Below are positions 7,993 through 17,169 of a DNA stretch of 64,000 bases, one piece after another. Source of the stretch: Pseudomonas agarici (GTDB lineage: Bacteria > Pseudomonadota > Gammaproteobacteria > Pseudomonadales > Pseudomonadaceae). The notes beneath the pieces are model-generated. The model was not told the DNA's origin, searched no databases, and was given only the letters and a program-made list of their open reading frames with translations. Every line of letters begins with the position of its first letter. Positions within the stretch are counted from its first letter, which is position 1. The position numbers and the translations under genes are program-made. Location of the stretch: contig NZ_FOAR01000009.1 in NCBI RefSeq assembly GCF_900109755.1, positions 124,001 to 188,000 of the forward strand. Direction: 5' to 3'.

Positions 7993-9258
7993 TCAGCCGT
8001 AACGCTTGCGTGCGTCGATCGCCAGGCCGCTGCCGATACTGCCGAAGATATTGCCTTCCACATGCCGGGCATTTGCCAGCATGGCCGAGATGCTCTGGCG
8101 CAGTGCCGGAATCCCGCTCGAGCCGCCGGTGAAGAACACCGTATCGACCTGTTCGACGCTCACGCCGGCATCATCGAGCAAACGAGTGACACTGTTGCCA
8201 ATACGCTCCAGCAGGTTGCCGATGGCCGATTCGAACACTGCCTGACTCAGCTCCACGCTCAACCCCGGTTCGATACGATCCAGCGCTACGTGGCGGTTTT
8301 CGGCGCGGGTCAGTTGGATCTTGGTTTCCTCCACTTCCATCGCCAGCCAGTGCCCGGCGCGTTGCTCTATCAGCTTGAAGAGGCGGTCGATGCCGCCGGT
8401 GTCCTCTATGTCGTAGCGCATGCTACCCAGGGCCAACTGGGACTTCTGCGAGTACACCGAGTTGATGGTGTGCCAGGTCGCCAGGTTCATGTGGTGACTG
8501 GTGGGCATGTAGGCACCGCTTTTCATCCGGCTGCCATAGCCGAACAGCGGCATCACGCCTTGCAGGCTCAGTTGTTTGTCGAAGTCGGTCCCGCCGACAT
8601 GCACGCCACCGGTGGCGAGGATATCGTCGTGGCGATTATCCAGGCGACGGCGTTCCGGCGACAGGCGCACCAGCGAGAAGTCGGAGGTTCCGCCGCCGAT
8701 ATCGACGATCAATACCAGCTCCTCGCGCTCGATGGTCGACTCGTAGTCGAAGGCCGCCGCAATCGGTTCGTACTGAAAGGACACGTCCTTGAAGCCAATC
8801 TTCTTCGCCACTTCCACCAGGGTATCTTCGGCCTCCTGATCGGCGACCGGGTCCTCGTCGACGAAAAATACCGGACGGCCCAGCACCACGTGTTCGAACT
8901 CACGACCGGCAGTTGTTTCCAGGCGACTTTTCAATTGGCCGATAAACAACCCGAGCAGGTCCTTGAAAGGCAGGGCGGTGCCCAGCACGCTGGTGTCATG
9001 CTTGATCAGCTTGGACCCCAGCAGGCTCTTGAGCGAGCGCATCAGCCGGCCCTCGTAGCCTTCCAGGTACTCGTGCAGCGCCAGCCGTCCGTAGACCGGG
9101 CGGCGTTCCTCGATATTGAAAAAGACCACCGAAGGCAGGGTGACGTTATCATCCTCCAGCGCGATAAGCGTTTCCATCCCGGGGCGCAGCCAGCCGACAG
9201 TGGAATTGGAGGTGCCGAAGTCGATACCGCAGGCACGGGCCGCAGAGGCGTTTTTCAT
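7993..9258 (-). CDS. Hsp70-family protein, YegD-like
   Basis: The protein has 421 residues from the ATG at 9258, which has GGAG upstream. The longer open frame lacks a ribosome site and reads as non-coding. It is an actin-like ATPase fold: phosphate-1 GIDFGTSNSTVGW near the N-terminus, IVDIGGGTSDFS in the middle, and adenosine motif FFTGGSSGIPALRQ near residue 380. It ends after the ATPase domain, so it has no substrate-binding domain or lid, as in E. coli YegD, whose role is unclear. It is divergent from the cbpA-cbpM co-chaperone pair, with 299 bases shared between them, so a functional link is plausible but unproven. Confidence 0.88.
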   Translation of the reverse strand: MKNASAARACGIDFGTSNSTVGWLRPGMETLIALEDDNVTLPSVVFFNIEERRPVYGRLALHEYLEGYEGRLMRSLKSLLGSKLIKHDTSVLGTALPFKDLLGLFIGQLKSRLETTAGREFEHVVLGRPVFFVDEDPVADQEAEDTLVEVAKKIGFKDVSFQYEPIAAAFDYESTIEREELVLIVDIGGGTSDFSLVRLSPERRRLDNRHDDILATGGVHVGGTDFDKQLSLQGVMPLFGYGSRMKSGAYMPTSHHMNLATWHTINSVYSQKSQLALGSMRYDIEDTGGIDRLFKLIEQRAGHWLAMEVEETKIQLTRAENRHVALDRIEPGLSVELSQAVFESAIGNLLERIGNSVTRLLDDAGVSVEQVDTVFFTGGSSGIPALRQSISAMLANARHVEGNIFGSIGSGLAIDARKRYG

Positions 9259-9557
9259 GTCGTTCGAGCTCCGGTTAAAAACGGCCGCGCAGTGTATGTC
9301 AGTCGAGCGCGGAATCGAAGGCCGACTATCCGCTAAATCGTGCGTTGCCGACTTGAAAGACGAACCATCACCCCCAAACTTGCTGTCATTGGTTCGACTT
9401 GTGTCACGGCGATGAGCGGAAATCGCCCGCACGGCCGATAAACTTTTAACGCACCGCCCAGTCACAGTCTTGAGATCGGTCAATCCTTGCTGCGCCGAAA
9501 AGCGCATGCTGTGTGCTGCCGGGCGGCGCGATATCGATAACGCAGGGTGATCCTTAG

Positions 9558-10514
9558 ATGGACTTCAAAGATTATTACAAGATCCTGGATGTTGAGCCGA
9601 CGGCGGATGACAAGACCATCAAGGCCGCATACCGCAAGTTGGCGCGCAAGTACCACCCGGATGTCAGTAAGGAAAAGGACGCCGAGGCGAAATTCAAGGA
9701 TGCTTCCGAAGCCTATGAAGCGCTGAAAAGCGCCGACAAGCGCGCCGAGTACGACGATTTGCGCAAATACGGCCAGCATGGCCAGCCGTTCCAGGGGCCA
9801 CCGGGCTGGCAGGGGCGTGGCGCGAGTGGCGGCTTTGGCGGCGGTGCGGGTGGTGGTGACTTCTCGGACTTCTTCAGTACGATCTTCGGCTCGCGCGGTG
9901 CCGGTTTCAGTAGCGGACAATCGGGCCGCAGCGCCGGTCGTCGAGGGCAAGACGTGGAAATGGAACTACCGATCTTCCTGGAAGAGAGCCTGACCAACGA
10001 GTCGAAAAAGGTCACCTTCCAGGTGCCGCAGTACAACGCGGCTGGCCAGCATGTGAGCAACAGCAGCAAGAGCCTGAACGTGAAGATTCCGGCGGGCGTG
10101 ACCGATGGCGAGCGTATCCGCCTCAAGGGGCAGGGCGCGCCGGGACTCGGTGGTGGGGTCAATGGCGACCTATACTTGACCATTCGCTTCACTCCCCACC
10201 CGAAATTCGATGTCGAAGGTGAGAACCTGATCATCACCTTGCCGTTGGCACCGTGGGAGCTGGCACTGGGAACCGAAGTGGCGGTGCCGACCCTGACCGG
10301 CAAGATCAACCTGAAGATCCCGCAGGGCAGCCAGAACGGCCAGCGCCTGCGCGCCAAGGGCCATGGCCTGCTGAACAAGGCCGGCCAGCGGGGTTATCTG
10401 TTCGTGCAACTCAAGACGGTCATGCCCAAACAGAGCGACGATGCCGTAAAAGCCTTGTGGCGGGAACTGGCGAAGAAGGCGGCATTCGACCCGAGAGAAC
10501 AATGGAGTAGCTGA
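9558..10514 (+). CDS. cbpA: Curved DNA-binding protein CbpA (DnaJ-class co-chaperone)
   Basis: The protein has 318 residues. The J domain is at 1-70 with the HPD motif (KYHPDVS) that stimulates DnaK. A Gly/Phe-rich linker at about 80-115 is followed by two DnaJ C-terminal beta domains ([12 protein letters not shown] onward), and there is no zinc-finger domain, which separates CbpA from DnaJ. CbpA binds curved DNA in the nucleoid and acts as a DnaK co-chaperone. cbpM follows after two bases, which confirms the identity. Confidence 0.95.
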   Translation: MDFKDYYKILDVEPTADDKTIKAAYRKLARKYHPDVSKEKDAEAKFKDASEAYEALKSADKRAEYDDLRKYGQHGQPFQGPPGWQGRGASGGFGGGAGGGDFSDFFSTIFGSRGAGFSSGQSGRSAGRRGQDVEMELPIFLEESLTNESKKVTFQVPQYNAAGQHVSNSSKSLNVKIPAGVTDGERIRLKGQGAPGLGGGVNGDLYLTIRFTPHPKFDVEGENLIITLPLAPWELALGTEVAVPTLTGKINLKIPQGSQNGQRLRAKGHGLLNKAGQRGYLFVQLKTVMPKQSDDAVKALWRELAKKAAFDPREQWSS

Positions 10515-10516
10515 TC

Positions 10517-10822
10517 ATGAGCCCTGCCCTGAACGTTCAACTGGATATGCAAGCCTTCTGCGAGGCGTCCGAGCTATCGGCGGCGTATGTGATCGAAATC
10601 GTCGAACACGGTATTCTTGAACCTCAGGGCCGCTCACCGCAGGCCTGGCGCTTTCTTGAGCATGAGCTGATCATTGCCCGGCGTGCGGCGAAACTGCGCC
10701 GCGATCTTGAGTTGGAATGGCAAGGCGTCGCCCTGGCCCTGGAACTGCTGGGCGAGGTCCGCGAGCTGCGTGCGGAAAACCGCATGCTCCGACAGCGCCT
10801 GGAGCGTCTGGTCGAGGCCTAG
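10517..10822 (+). CDS. cbpM: Chaperone modulator CbpM
   Basis: The protein has 101 residues and begins two bases after the cbpA stop, so it is translationally coupled. It has a MerR-like helical region (LDMQAFCEASELSAAYVIEIVEHGILEP) followed by a coiled-coil C-terminus (LRAENRMLRQRLERLVEA). CbpM binds the J domain of CbpA and blocks both its co-chaperone and DNA-binding activities. Confidence 0.93.
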   Translation: MSPALNVQLDMQAFCEASELSAAYVIEIVEHGILEPQGRSPQAWRFLEHELIIARRAAKLRRDLELEWQGVALALELLGEVRELRAENRMLRQRLERLVEA

Positions 10823-10892
10823 TGGCTCGTGTGATCTCTGTACGAAATGCATCTGCGCTGGCCCGTATCGACGCCACAAGCCCGACGCTCGC

Positions 10893-12038
10893 TTAGGATA
10901 CGGCACGTGATACTCGCGGTAGCACGATCCTGAATCGTGTGCCCTCTTCCTCGCTGGAGCTGACCTCGATACTGCCCCGATGGGCGCTCACCACTTCCTT
11001 GACGATAAACAAGCCCAGGCCCAGGCTGGTCGAGGCGCCCGTTTGCCCGAGTTCCTCTGCGGCGTTGCGCACCAGCGGATCGAAGATCGTCGCCAGGGCT
11101 TGGGCGGGAATCGGCAGGCCGAAGTTGTGTATGGACAAGCTGACGCTGTCGTCATCACCGATCAGGGTCAAGGTCACCTTGCGCTGGCTGGCGCCGTGCT
11201 GGAGGGCATTGCCGATCAGGTTCTGCAGCATCTGTTCGATCCTGCCCCGATCCCAGACTCCATGTACATTGCCTTTGACCTTGAGGCTCGGACGACAGTC
11301 CGGCTGTCCGGCCCAGGCTTCGTTGAGTGCGGCTTTGGCCGCGCTCACCAGGTCCATCGGCGCGGGATCTATCGGCAACGGACTGCCCAGGCGGCTGCGC
11401 ACCAATTCCAGCAAGTCGTTGACCATGGTGCCCATATGATGGGCGCTGCGCTTGATGTTTTTCACATAGCCCATGGCCAGCTCATTGAGCGGGATCTTGC
11501 GTACTAGCATTTCCGTGGACATGGCCACCGCCTGCAACGGTGCACGCAGGTCGTGACCGAGAATGGCCAGGAAGATGTCCCGCGAGCGGTTGACCTGTTC
11601 GGCATAGGCGGCAGTTGACTCGGCCAGGGCTTCGTCGATGGCTTCGTTGAAGCGAATCATGTCCTGGAGGTAGGTCAGGTCCGGCGCAGACAGACTGCCG
11701 CCCCAGCGATGGATCACACAGGCACGCAGGTGACGGAACTCAGACGTCATCTGCACCAGGTCGAAACCGACGTTATGCCGTAGTTCGCCGTGGCTGGCGG
11801 CGGCGATATCGAGGCTGGGACTGTTCTCCGGACCTTCACCCTTGGCCTTGGCGGTTTGTTCACGGGTGCTTTGGGTGGTCTGCATATCCCGCGCGGCCGC
11901 CAGCAGGATTGATTTGGCGTGATCGCGCAAGGCGATCCGCCCCATGCTGTCTGCTGCGGGCGTCAGGGTTTTGGCAAACTGCTCCCAGTCATCGACGAGT
12001 GTGTCAACGTGTTGCACGATAAAATCAGACAAGCGCAT
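10893..12038 (-). CDS. Cytosolic sensor histidine kinase with RsbRD-like N-terminal domain
   Basis: The protein has 381 residues and no transmembrane helix. Residues 1-140 form an all-helical domain of the RsbRD N-terminal type (MRLSDFIVQHVDTLVDDWEQFA...), a class usually found as a sensor globin-like fold in stressosome regulators. The HisKA H-box is at 157-168 (ILGHDLRAPLQA, phosphoacceptor His162). The HATPase domain runs about 250-375 with N-box NLIGNALQHG and a GLGLFIVKEVV G-box. No response regulator adjoins it, so its partner lies elsewhere. The start is the ATG at 12038 with AAGGTAT upstream. Confidence 0.87.
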   Translation of the reverse strand: MRLSDFIVQHVDTLVDDWEQFAKTLTPAADSMGRIALRDHAKSILLAAARDMQTTQSTREQTAKAKGEGPENSPSLDIAAASHGELRHNVGFDLVQMTSEFRHLRACVIHRWGGSLSAPDLTYLQDMIRFNEAIDEALAESTAAYAEQVNRSRDIFLAILGHDLRAPLQAVAMSTEMLVRKIPLNELAMGYVKNIKRSAHHMGTMVNDLLELVRSRLGSPLPIDPAPMDLVSAAKAALNEAWAGQPDCRPSLKVKGNVHGVWDRGRIEQMLQNLIGNALQHGASQRKVTLTLIGDDDSVSLSIHNFGLPIPAQALATIFDPLVRNAAEELGQTGASTSLGLGLFIVKEVVSAHRGSIEVSSSEEEGTRFRIVLPRVSRAVS

Positions 12039-12225
12039 GACCGATACCTTGATGAACAGTGCAAAAGAGGCTGGGCGTGTTGCATCTTAGCCGCTAATCG
12101 CTGCCCTGCCTGCGGCTGGAACCAGGGAATACCTTCACCCCATCGGCCTCGATCTGCCTTGAGCGCGCCGAAGGTGGCTTCGACAATTCGATCTGGGGTA
12201 GATGGGGTCGGGTATTGGCCATGAA

Positions 12226-12852
<627 letters not shown>

Positions 12853-12974
12853 TTCAAGTGCTCCGACTCGTTTGTACCTGTCATTTCTGACAGTAGACGG
12901 CTGATCTTTCGAAGGCTTAATGTGCTGTTGAGTGCAGTTTGTTTCATCACGTTTGTATTCAAAGGAGCTATGTC

Positions 12975-13208
12975 ATGGGTGTTATCACGATCACCGATGC
13001 GAGCGGTGACAGAGAAGTCTTGCAGCCTGAACTGGCGGTAGTTGCGAAATTCAGTAAGAGCAGGGTCAATAGTCGCCACCAACCCAATCCCAGCTCGAAG
13101 ATGAACACCATCCTCGATAAGGTAGCGGGCACTTATACGGGCCAGGTCGTTTTTTTTAAAAGTAACGAGTCTGGTAAAAGAGCTTGGCAGCTCCCTCGCA
13201 GCGTTTGA
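12975..13208 (+). CDS. Small protein of unknown function (insert gene 1)
   Basis: The protein has 77 residues. The start at 12975 has AAAGGAG 7 bases upstream. An ATG at 12970 is too close to that site. It is basic, without signal peptide or membrane helix, and begins MGVITITDASGDREVLQPEL. I do not recognise the family. It lies with the next gene inside the segment bounded by 134-bp direct repeats, on the opposite strand from the flanking acetyltransferases. The base composition is lower in GC than its surroundings, suggesting acquisition. Confidence 0.6.
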   Translation: MGVITITDASGDREVLQPELAVVAKFSKSRVNSRHQPNPSSKMNTILDKVAGTYTGQVVFFKSNESGKRAWQLPRSV

Positions 13209-13255
13209 CTGTAGGTTTACCAGTACACAAACTATCAATGAGAGGGGTGTGAATC

Positions 13256-13507
13256 ATGACTCGTTCAGATTTTTCAATTTATATTGACGCGACCATCAAT
13301 GAGGCGGCGCAGAACCTCATCGATAAAGGCGATACGTCGGATGATATCGCATTCGGCAAATTGAGCTTTCTGCTGGCCTTGCGGCGAGCAGTCGACAAGA
13401 AGGCGACAGCACAGGATCTCGGCTTGCTCGGCGCGATCAACGACAGTTTGCAGCAATTGAGCATATTACCTGCGTCGAAAACCATGCTTTCCGATCTGCA
13501 AGACTGA
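13256..13507 (+). CDS. Small protein of unknown function (insert gene 2)
   Basis: The protein has 83 residues with GAGAGGGG before the ATG. It is acidic and predicted all-helical (INEAAQNLIDKGD, KLSFLLALRRAVDKK), with no Cys, signal peptide or membrane helix. It is 47 bases after insert gene 1 and probably co-transcribed. A hairpin (GACGGG/CCCGTC, about 13514-13544) just after the stop may end transcription. I do not recognise it. A basic-plus-acidic small pair fits a binding pair such as a toxin-antitoxin or regulator couple, but nothing proves that. Confidence 0.6.
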   Translation: MTRSDFSIYIDATINEAAQNLIDKGDTSDDIAFGKLSFLLALRRAVDKKATAQDLGLLGAINDSLQQLSILPASKTMLSDLQD

Positions 13508-13626
13508 ACAAGCGACGGGTGACCCGATGGTAGCTGTCGCCCGTCCTTGAAGTCGACATCGGCGGTTTCGCAACAACAGCAGTGAGAACCGACCTGGATC
13601 GTTCGATCTCGCCGGGCTGGATCTGT

Positions 13627-13760
13627 TTATTGACGCGTCGCGGTTGGGCGGCGTTCATTGGCGGATCAGTCCATGTTGGCGACGGGCGGTTCCGTGCCCG
13701 GATTCAGGCAGAGTTGCATGAAGGTCAGGTCGAGCCAGCGACCAAACTTGACGCCCACCT
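13627..13760. repeat. Right copy of 134-bp direct repeat bounding an insert
   Basis: It is partner of 12719-12852. Here acetyltransferase A is intact through its stop at 13666, while acetyltransferase B survives only as its first codons (MNAAQPRRVNK on the minus strand from 13658) before sequence diverges. Confidence 0.9.
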
Positions 13761-14199
13761 GAGGCATTTGTCCGGTGCTCGTAAAGCCCAGGCGTGCATG
13801 CAAGCGAATAGAGGCGGCGTTACCGCTTTCGATCGCGGCGACCATGATGTGCTTGCCGTCATCCCTGGCGCGCTCGATCAGCGCTGCCATCAATTGTGGG
13901 CCAAGACCGTTGCCACGCTGGTCGTTGCGCACGTACACCGAATGCTCGACGGTGTGACGGAAGCCCTCGAAGGGCCGCCAGTCACCGTAGGAGGCATAGC
14001 CGAGCACACCGTTGGTGGCATCGACGACCACCAGGATCGGATAGGCCTGGGCCTGGCGGGCGCTGAACCAGGCCTGGCGATTGTCCAGGTCGACCGGTTG
14101 TTCGTTCCAGATCGCGGTGGTGTTGACCACCGCGTCGTTGTAGATGTCGCGAATGGCCGGCAGGTCGGCCTGCCGGGCGTCGCGGATAACGTAGGACAT
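13666..14199 (-). CDS. GNAT acetyltransferase, phosphinothricin/methionine-sulfoximine type (copy A)
   Basis: The protein has 177 residues. It has the Pat/YncA/MddA signature: IRDARQADLPAIRDIYNDAVVNTTAIWNEQPVD at the start, VEHSVYVRNDQRGNGLGPQLM for acetyl-CoA binding, and ESGNAASIRLHARLGF. These enzymes N-acetylate L-phosphinothricin, methionine sulfoximine or related methionine derivatives. I recall PA4866 as the characterised P. aeruginosa relative. Its C-terminal coding end lies in the right 134-bp repeat. Confidence 0.88.
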   Translation of the reverse strand: MSYVIRDARQADLPAIRDIYNDAVVNTTAIWNEQPVDLDNRQAWFSARQAQAYPILVVVDATNGVLGYASYGDWRPFEGFRHTVEHSVYVRNDQRGNGLGPQLMAALIERARDDGKHIMVAAIESGNAASIRLHARLGFTSTGQMPQVGVKFGRWLDLTFMQLCLNPGTEPPVANMD

Positions 14200-14416
14200 G
14201 AAGGGCCTCAGGCAATCGGTTGATGGACGGTGACCAGCGCAACGGTGAACATCAGCGGTTGGTCTTTTTCGCCGGGTAGATTCATGGCTTGCGATTATCG
14301 TCAGAACGCTACGGGTTAGATCCTAACAGCCTGCGCGCGCTCGGTTGCCCTATTTTTCCGCTACCTTGGTGGCCGAGGTGGGCTCGTCGGGGGCCGCAGT
14401 CGCGGGGGTGTGGCGC

Positions 14417-15427
14417 TTAGCGGCGGCGCATCAGTCCGATAAAAAACAAGCCGCCAATGGCCGCCGTCGCCACGCCGATCGGCAAGTCTTCTGGCGCGAT
14501 CAGGGTCCGCGCCGCGACATCGACCCAAACCAGGAACACGCTGCCTAACAGCGCCGACACCGGCAGCAGCCGTCGATGCTCGGCACCGACAAGGCGTCGT
14601 GCGATGTGCGGCACCATCAACCCGACAAAACCGATGGAGCCGCTGATAGCAACCAGCACGCCGGTCATCAGCGAGGCGATCAGGAAGACCCTCAAACGTA
14701 CATTGCGCACGTTCAGGCCAAGGGTCACGGCGGTCTGCTCGCCGGCCATCAGCGCATTCAGCGAACGGGCCATGCTGACCAGCAGGAACAGCCCCAGCAG
14801 CACGATCACCGTCGGAATCGGCAGCAGTTCCCAGCGGGCCAGACCCAGTCCGCCGAGCATCCAGAACAGCACAGCGGAACTGGCCCGGTGGTCGCCGAGA
14901 AACAGCAGCAGATTGGCGATCGCCATCATCACGAAGGACACCGCCACGCCGCACAGCAGCAAGCGGTCGCTGTCCAGTCGGCCTCGTCGGCTGGCAATGG
15001 CGAGCACCGCCAGCATGCTGCCTAAGGCGCCGAGAAAAGCGGCGATGGGTAAGGTCAGCAGGCCGACGATTTCACCGACATGCAGCACCACGATCACCGC
15101 GCCGAGGGTAGCGCCCGAGGTCACGCCCAGCAGGTGCGGGTCGGCCAGCGGGTTGCGGGTAACGGCTTGCAGCACCGCGCCGATCAAGGCCAGCCCGGCG
15201 CCGACCAGGGTGCCGAGCAGCAGGCGCGGGATACGGATCAGCCAGACAATATGCTCCTGCCCGGCGCTCCAGTCGACCGTGCCCGTGCCCAGCAGTTTGT
15301 ACAGCAGGATCCGCCACACCACCTCCACTGGCACTTGCGCGGGGCCGAAGCCCAGCGATACCACGCAGGACACCAGCAACAGTGTACCCAGCGCGAGCAA
15401 CAGCAGGGGGTAGCGGTGGCTCATCAT
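14417..15427 (-). CDS. FecCD-family ABC transporter permease
   Basis: The protein has 336 residues with about nine to ten transmembrane helices. The FecCD/BtuC motifs are RIPRLLLGTLVGAGLALIGA, NPLADPHLLGVTSGA, GLMVPHIARRLVGAEHRRL and IGVATAAIGGLFFIGL. It is the last gene of a minus-strand set receptor-ATPase-binding protein-permease. Its ATG overlaps the upstream stop (ATGA). The family moves iron siderophores, haem, cobalamin or metal-chelate complexes across the inner membrane. Confidence 0.92.
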   Translation of the reverse strand: MMSHRYPLLLLALGTLLLVSCVVSLGFGPAQVPVEVVWRILLYKLLGTGTVDWSAGQEHIVWLIRIPRLLLGTLVGAGLALIGAVLQAVTRNPLADPHLLGVTSGATLGAVIVVLHVGEIVGLLTLPIAAFLGALGSMLAVLAIASRRGRLDSDRLLLCGVAVSFVMMAIANLLLFLGDHRASSAVLFWMLGGLGLARWELLPIPTVIVLLGLFLLVSMARSLNALMAGEQTAVTLGLNVRNVRLRVFLIASLMTGVLVAISGSIGFVGLMVPHIARRLVGAEHRRLLPVSALLGSVFLVWVDVAARTLIAPEDLPIGVATAAIGGLFFIGLMRRR

Positions 15428-16374
15428 TGTGAGTGGAAACCCTTGGCAAGAGTTTCGATGGCTTTGACGTTATCGATCCCCGGTGTCGCCTCGACATAGG
15501 GAATGACGATAAAGCGCTTGTGGCGAATTGCATCCACCGACTGCAAGGCCGGATGGGTTTCCAGAAAGTGTCGTTTCTGCTCGGCGCTGACCTCGCCGTA
15601 GTCGACGATGACGATCACCTGCGGGTTCTTCTCGACCACGCTTTCCCAGTTGACCCGGGTCCAGCTGGCGTCGACATCCTCCAGCACATTGCGCCCTCCC
15701 GCGGTCTCGATCAGCGCCTGGGGCATAGCCAGGCGGCCGGAGGTCATGGCGCGGTCTTCGCCGCTGTCGTAGAGAAACACCCGTGGGCGCTCGGCGGGCA
15801 GGTTCTTGCGCACCGCCGCGACCCTGGCCCGCATCTGGCTGATCAGGGTTTCGGCGCGGTCCTGGACGTCGAATATCTCGCCCAGGTTACGCAGGTCGTT
15901 ATAGGTGTCGTCGAGGCTGGCACTTGGGCGCTTCATCATGAAGGCACAGGACTCGGTCAACTCGTAGACATTGATGCCCAGCGGCGCCAGGGTCTGCGGT
16001 GTGAGGTCGCCGCCGACGCGCATGCCGTAGTTCCAGCCGGCGAAGAAGAAGTCGACGTTGGCGTTGAGCAGGGTCTCCACGGACGGGTACTTGGCCGCCA
16101 GTTCCGGCAGGCCGTCGAGGCTCGTGGCCATTTGCGGGGGCAGCGCTTTCCAGCCGCTGACTCCGCTGTAGCCGGCCATCCGCGCCTTGAGGCCGAGGGC
16201 GAGCATCATCTGCGTCATATTGATGTCATGGCTGACCGCGTGTTTCGGCGCCTCGTTGAAGGTCACTTCGCGGTTGCAGCTCTGGAGGGTCAATGGGTAG
16301 TGGCTGGACTCGGCCAGGGTGGTCATGGAAGCGAGCAGGGAACCGAGGCAAAGCGCCAGAGGCCATAACTTCAT
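15424..16374 (-). CDS. Periplasmic substrate-binding protein of metal-chelate ABC importer
   Basis: The protein has 316 residues. A signal peptide at about 1-21 (ending TTLA) is followed by a two-lobed FecB/BtuF-type fold (HAVSHDINMTQMMLALGLKARMAGYSG; NWESVVEKNPQVIVIVDYGE). Single Cys residues at CNREVTF and in ESCAFMM could pair. It delivers the ligand from the TonB receptor to the permease. Its start overlaps the ATPase stop by four bases. The ligand cannot be read from the sequence. The Zur-like operator upstream suggests a zinc chelate. Confidence 0.88.
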   Translation of the reverse strand: MKLWPLALCLGSLLASMTTLAESSHYPLTLQSCNREVTFNEAPKHAVSHDINMTQMMLALGLKARMAGYSGVSGWKALPPQMATSLDGLPELAAKYPSVETLLNANVDFFFAGWNYGMRVGGDLTPQTLAPLGINVYELTESCAFMMKRPSASLDDTYNDLRNLGEIFDVQDRAETLISQMRARVAAVRKNLPAERPRVFLYDSGEDRAMTSGRLAMPQALIETAGGRNVLEDVDASWTRVNWESVVEKNPQVIVIVDYGEVSAEQKRHFLETHPALQSVDAIRHKRFIVIPYVEATPGIDNVKAIETLAKGFHSQ

Positions 16375-17159
16375 GGTTGGGTTATCCAGGTGATTCGTGG
16401 GTAGCCGCGCAGGGGGTGACTATCGATCAGGGCCTCGACGCCGAACACGCTGCGCAACAGATCCTCGGTCAGCACGTCTTCGGGCGTGCCGCTGGCGACG
16501 ATACGACCGTGGTTGATCACATACAATCGGTCGCAGAACGCCGCTGCCAGATTGAGATCGTGGATGCTCGCCAGGGTGCCGATCTTCAGGCGCTTGACCA
16601 GGGTTAGCAGCTCCAGTTGGTAACGCGGATCGAGGTGATTGGTCGGCTCATCGAGGATCAGCAGTCGGGGTTGCTGGGCCAGGGCACGGGCGAGGATCAC
16701 TCGCTGTTTTTCGCCCCCGGACAGGGTGGCGAACTCATGGTCTTCGAAGCCCAATAGGCCGACCGACTCCAGGCATTGGCGAATCAGTTGGCGGTCCAAT
16801 TCGCTGTCACCGTCGAACAGCTTCTTGTGGGGGGTGCGGCCCATGGCAACCACTTCTTCGACGCTCAGGCCAAAGGCATCGGGGAACTCCTGGAGCACCA
16901 CGGCGATGCGCTGGGCGCACCAGCGGGGTGACTGTTTCCAGACGTTCTGGTGTTCGAGCAGGACCTCGCCGCTCTCCGGCCGGCTGAAGCGATAGGCACA
17001 CTTGAGCAGGCTGGTCTTGCCACTGCCGTTGGGGCCGATCAGGCCGACGAACTCACCCGCCGCCACCCGCAGGTTGGCCTCACGCAGTTGGAACTGGTGA
17101 TGGCAGTGGTTCTGGCCCAGGGGTGTCCAGGCCAGGTCGACGAGGGTCAGTGAGGTCAT
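16371..17159 (-). CDS. ATP-binding protein of metal-chelate ABC importer
   Basis: The protein has 262 residues. Walker A is GPNGSGKTS, the signature is LSGGEKQRVILARAL, Walker B is LLILDEPTNHLD, and the switch His is in SIHDLNLA. This is the FepC/BtuD class. It lies ten bases after the TonB receptor gene and overlaps the binding-protein gene, so it is one operon. Confidence 0.94.
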   Translation of the reverse strand: MTSLTLVDLAWTPLGQNHCHHQFQLREANLRVAAGEFVGLIGPNGSGKTSLLKCAYRFSRPESGEVLLEHQNVWKQSPRWCAQRIAVVLQEFPDAFGLSVEEVVAMGRTPHKKLFDGDSELDRQLIRQCLESVGLLGFEDHEFATLSGGEKQRVILARALAQQPRLLILDEPTNHLDPRYQLELLTLVKRLKIGTLASIHDLNLAAAFCDRLYVINHGRIVASGTPEDVLTEDLLRSVFGVEALIDSHPLRGYPRITWITQP

Positions 17160-17169
17160 TTGGCGCTCA

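Noticed and set aside
8062..9336. 424-residue plus-strand open frame
   Set aside because: It is antisense to the Hsp70-like gene, which has clear motifs. GC-rich third positions make such long shadows common here.
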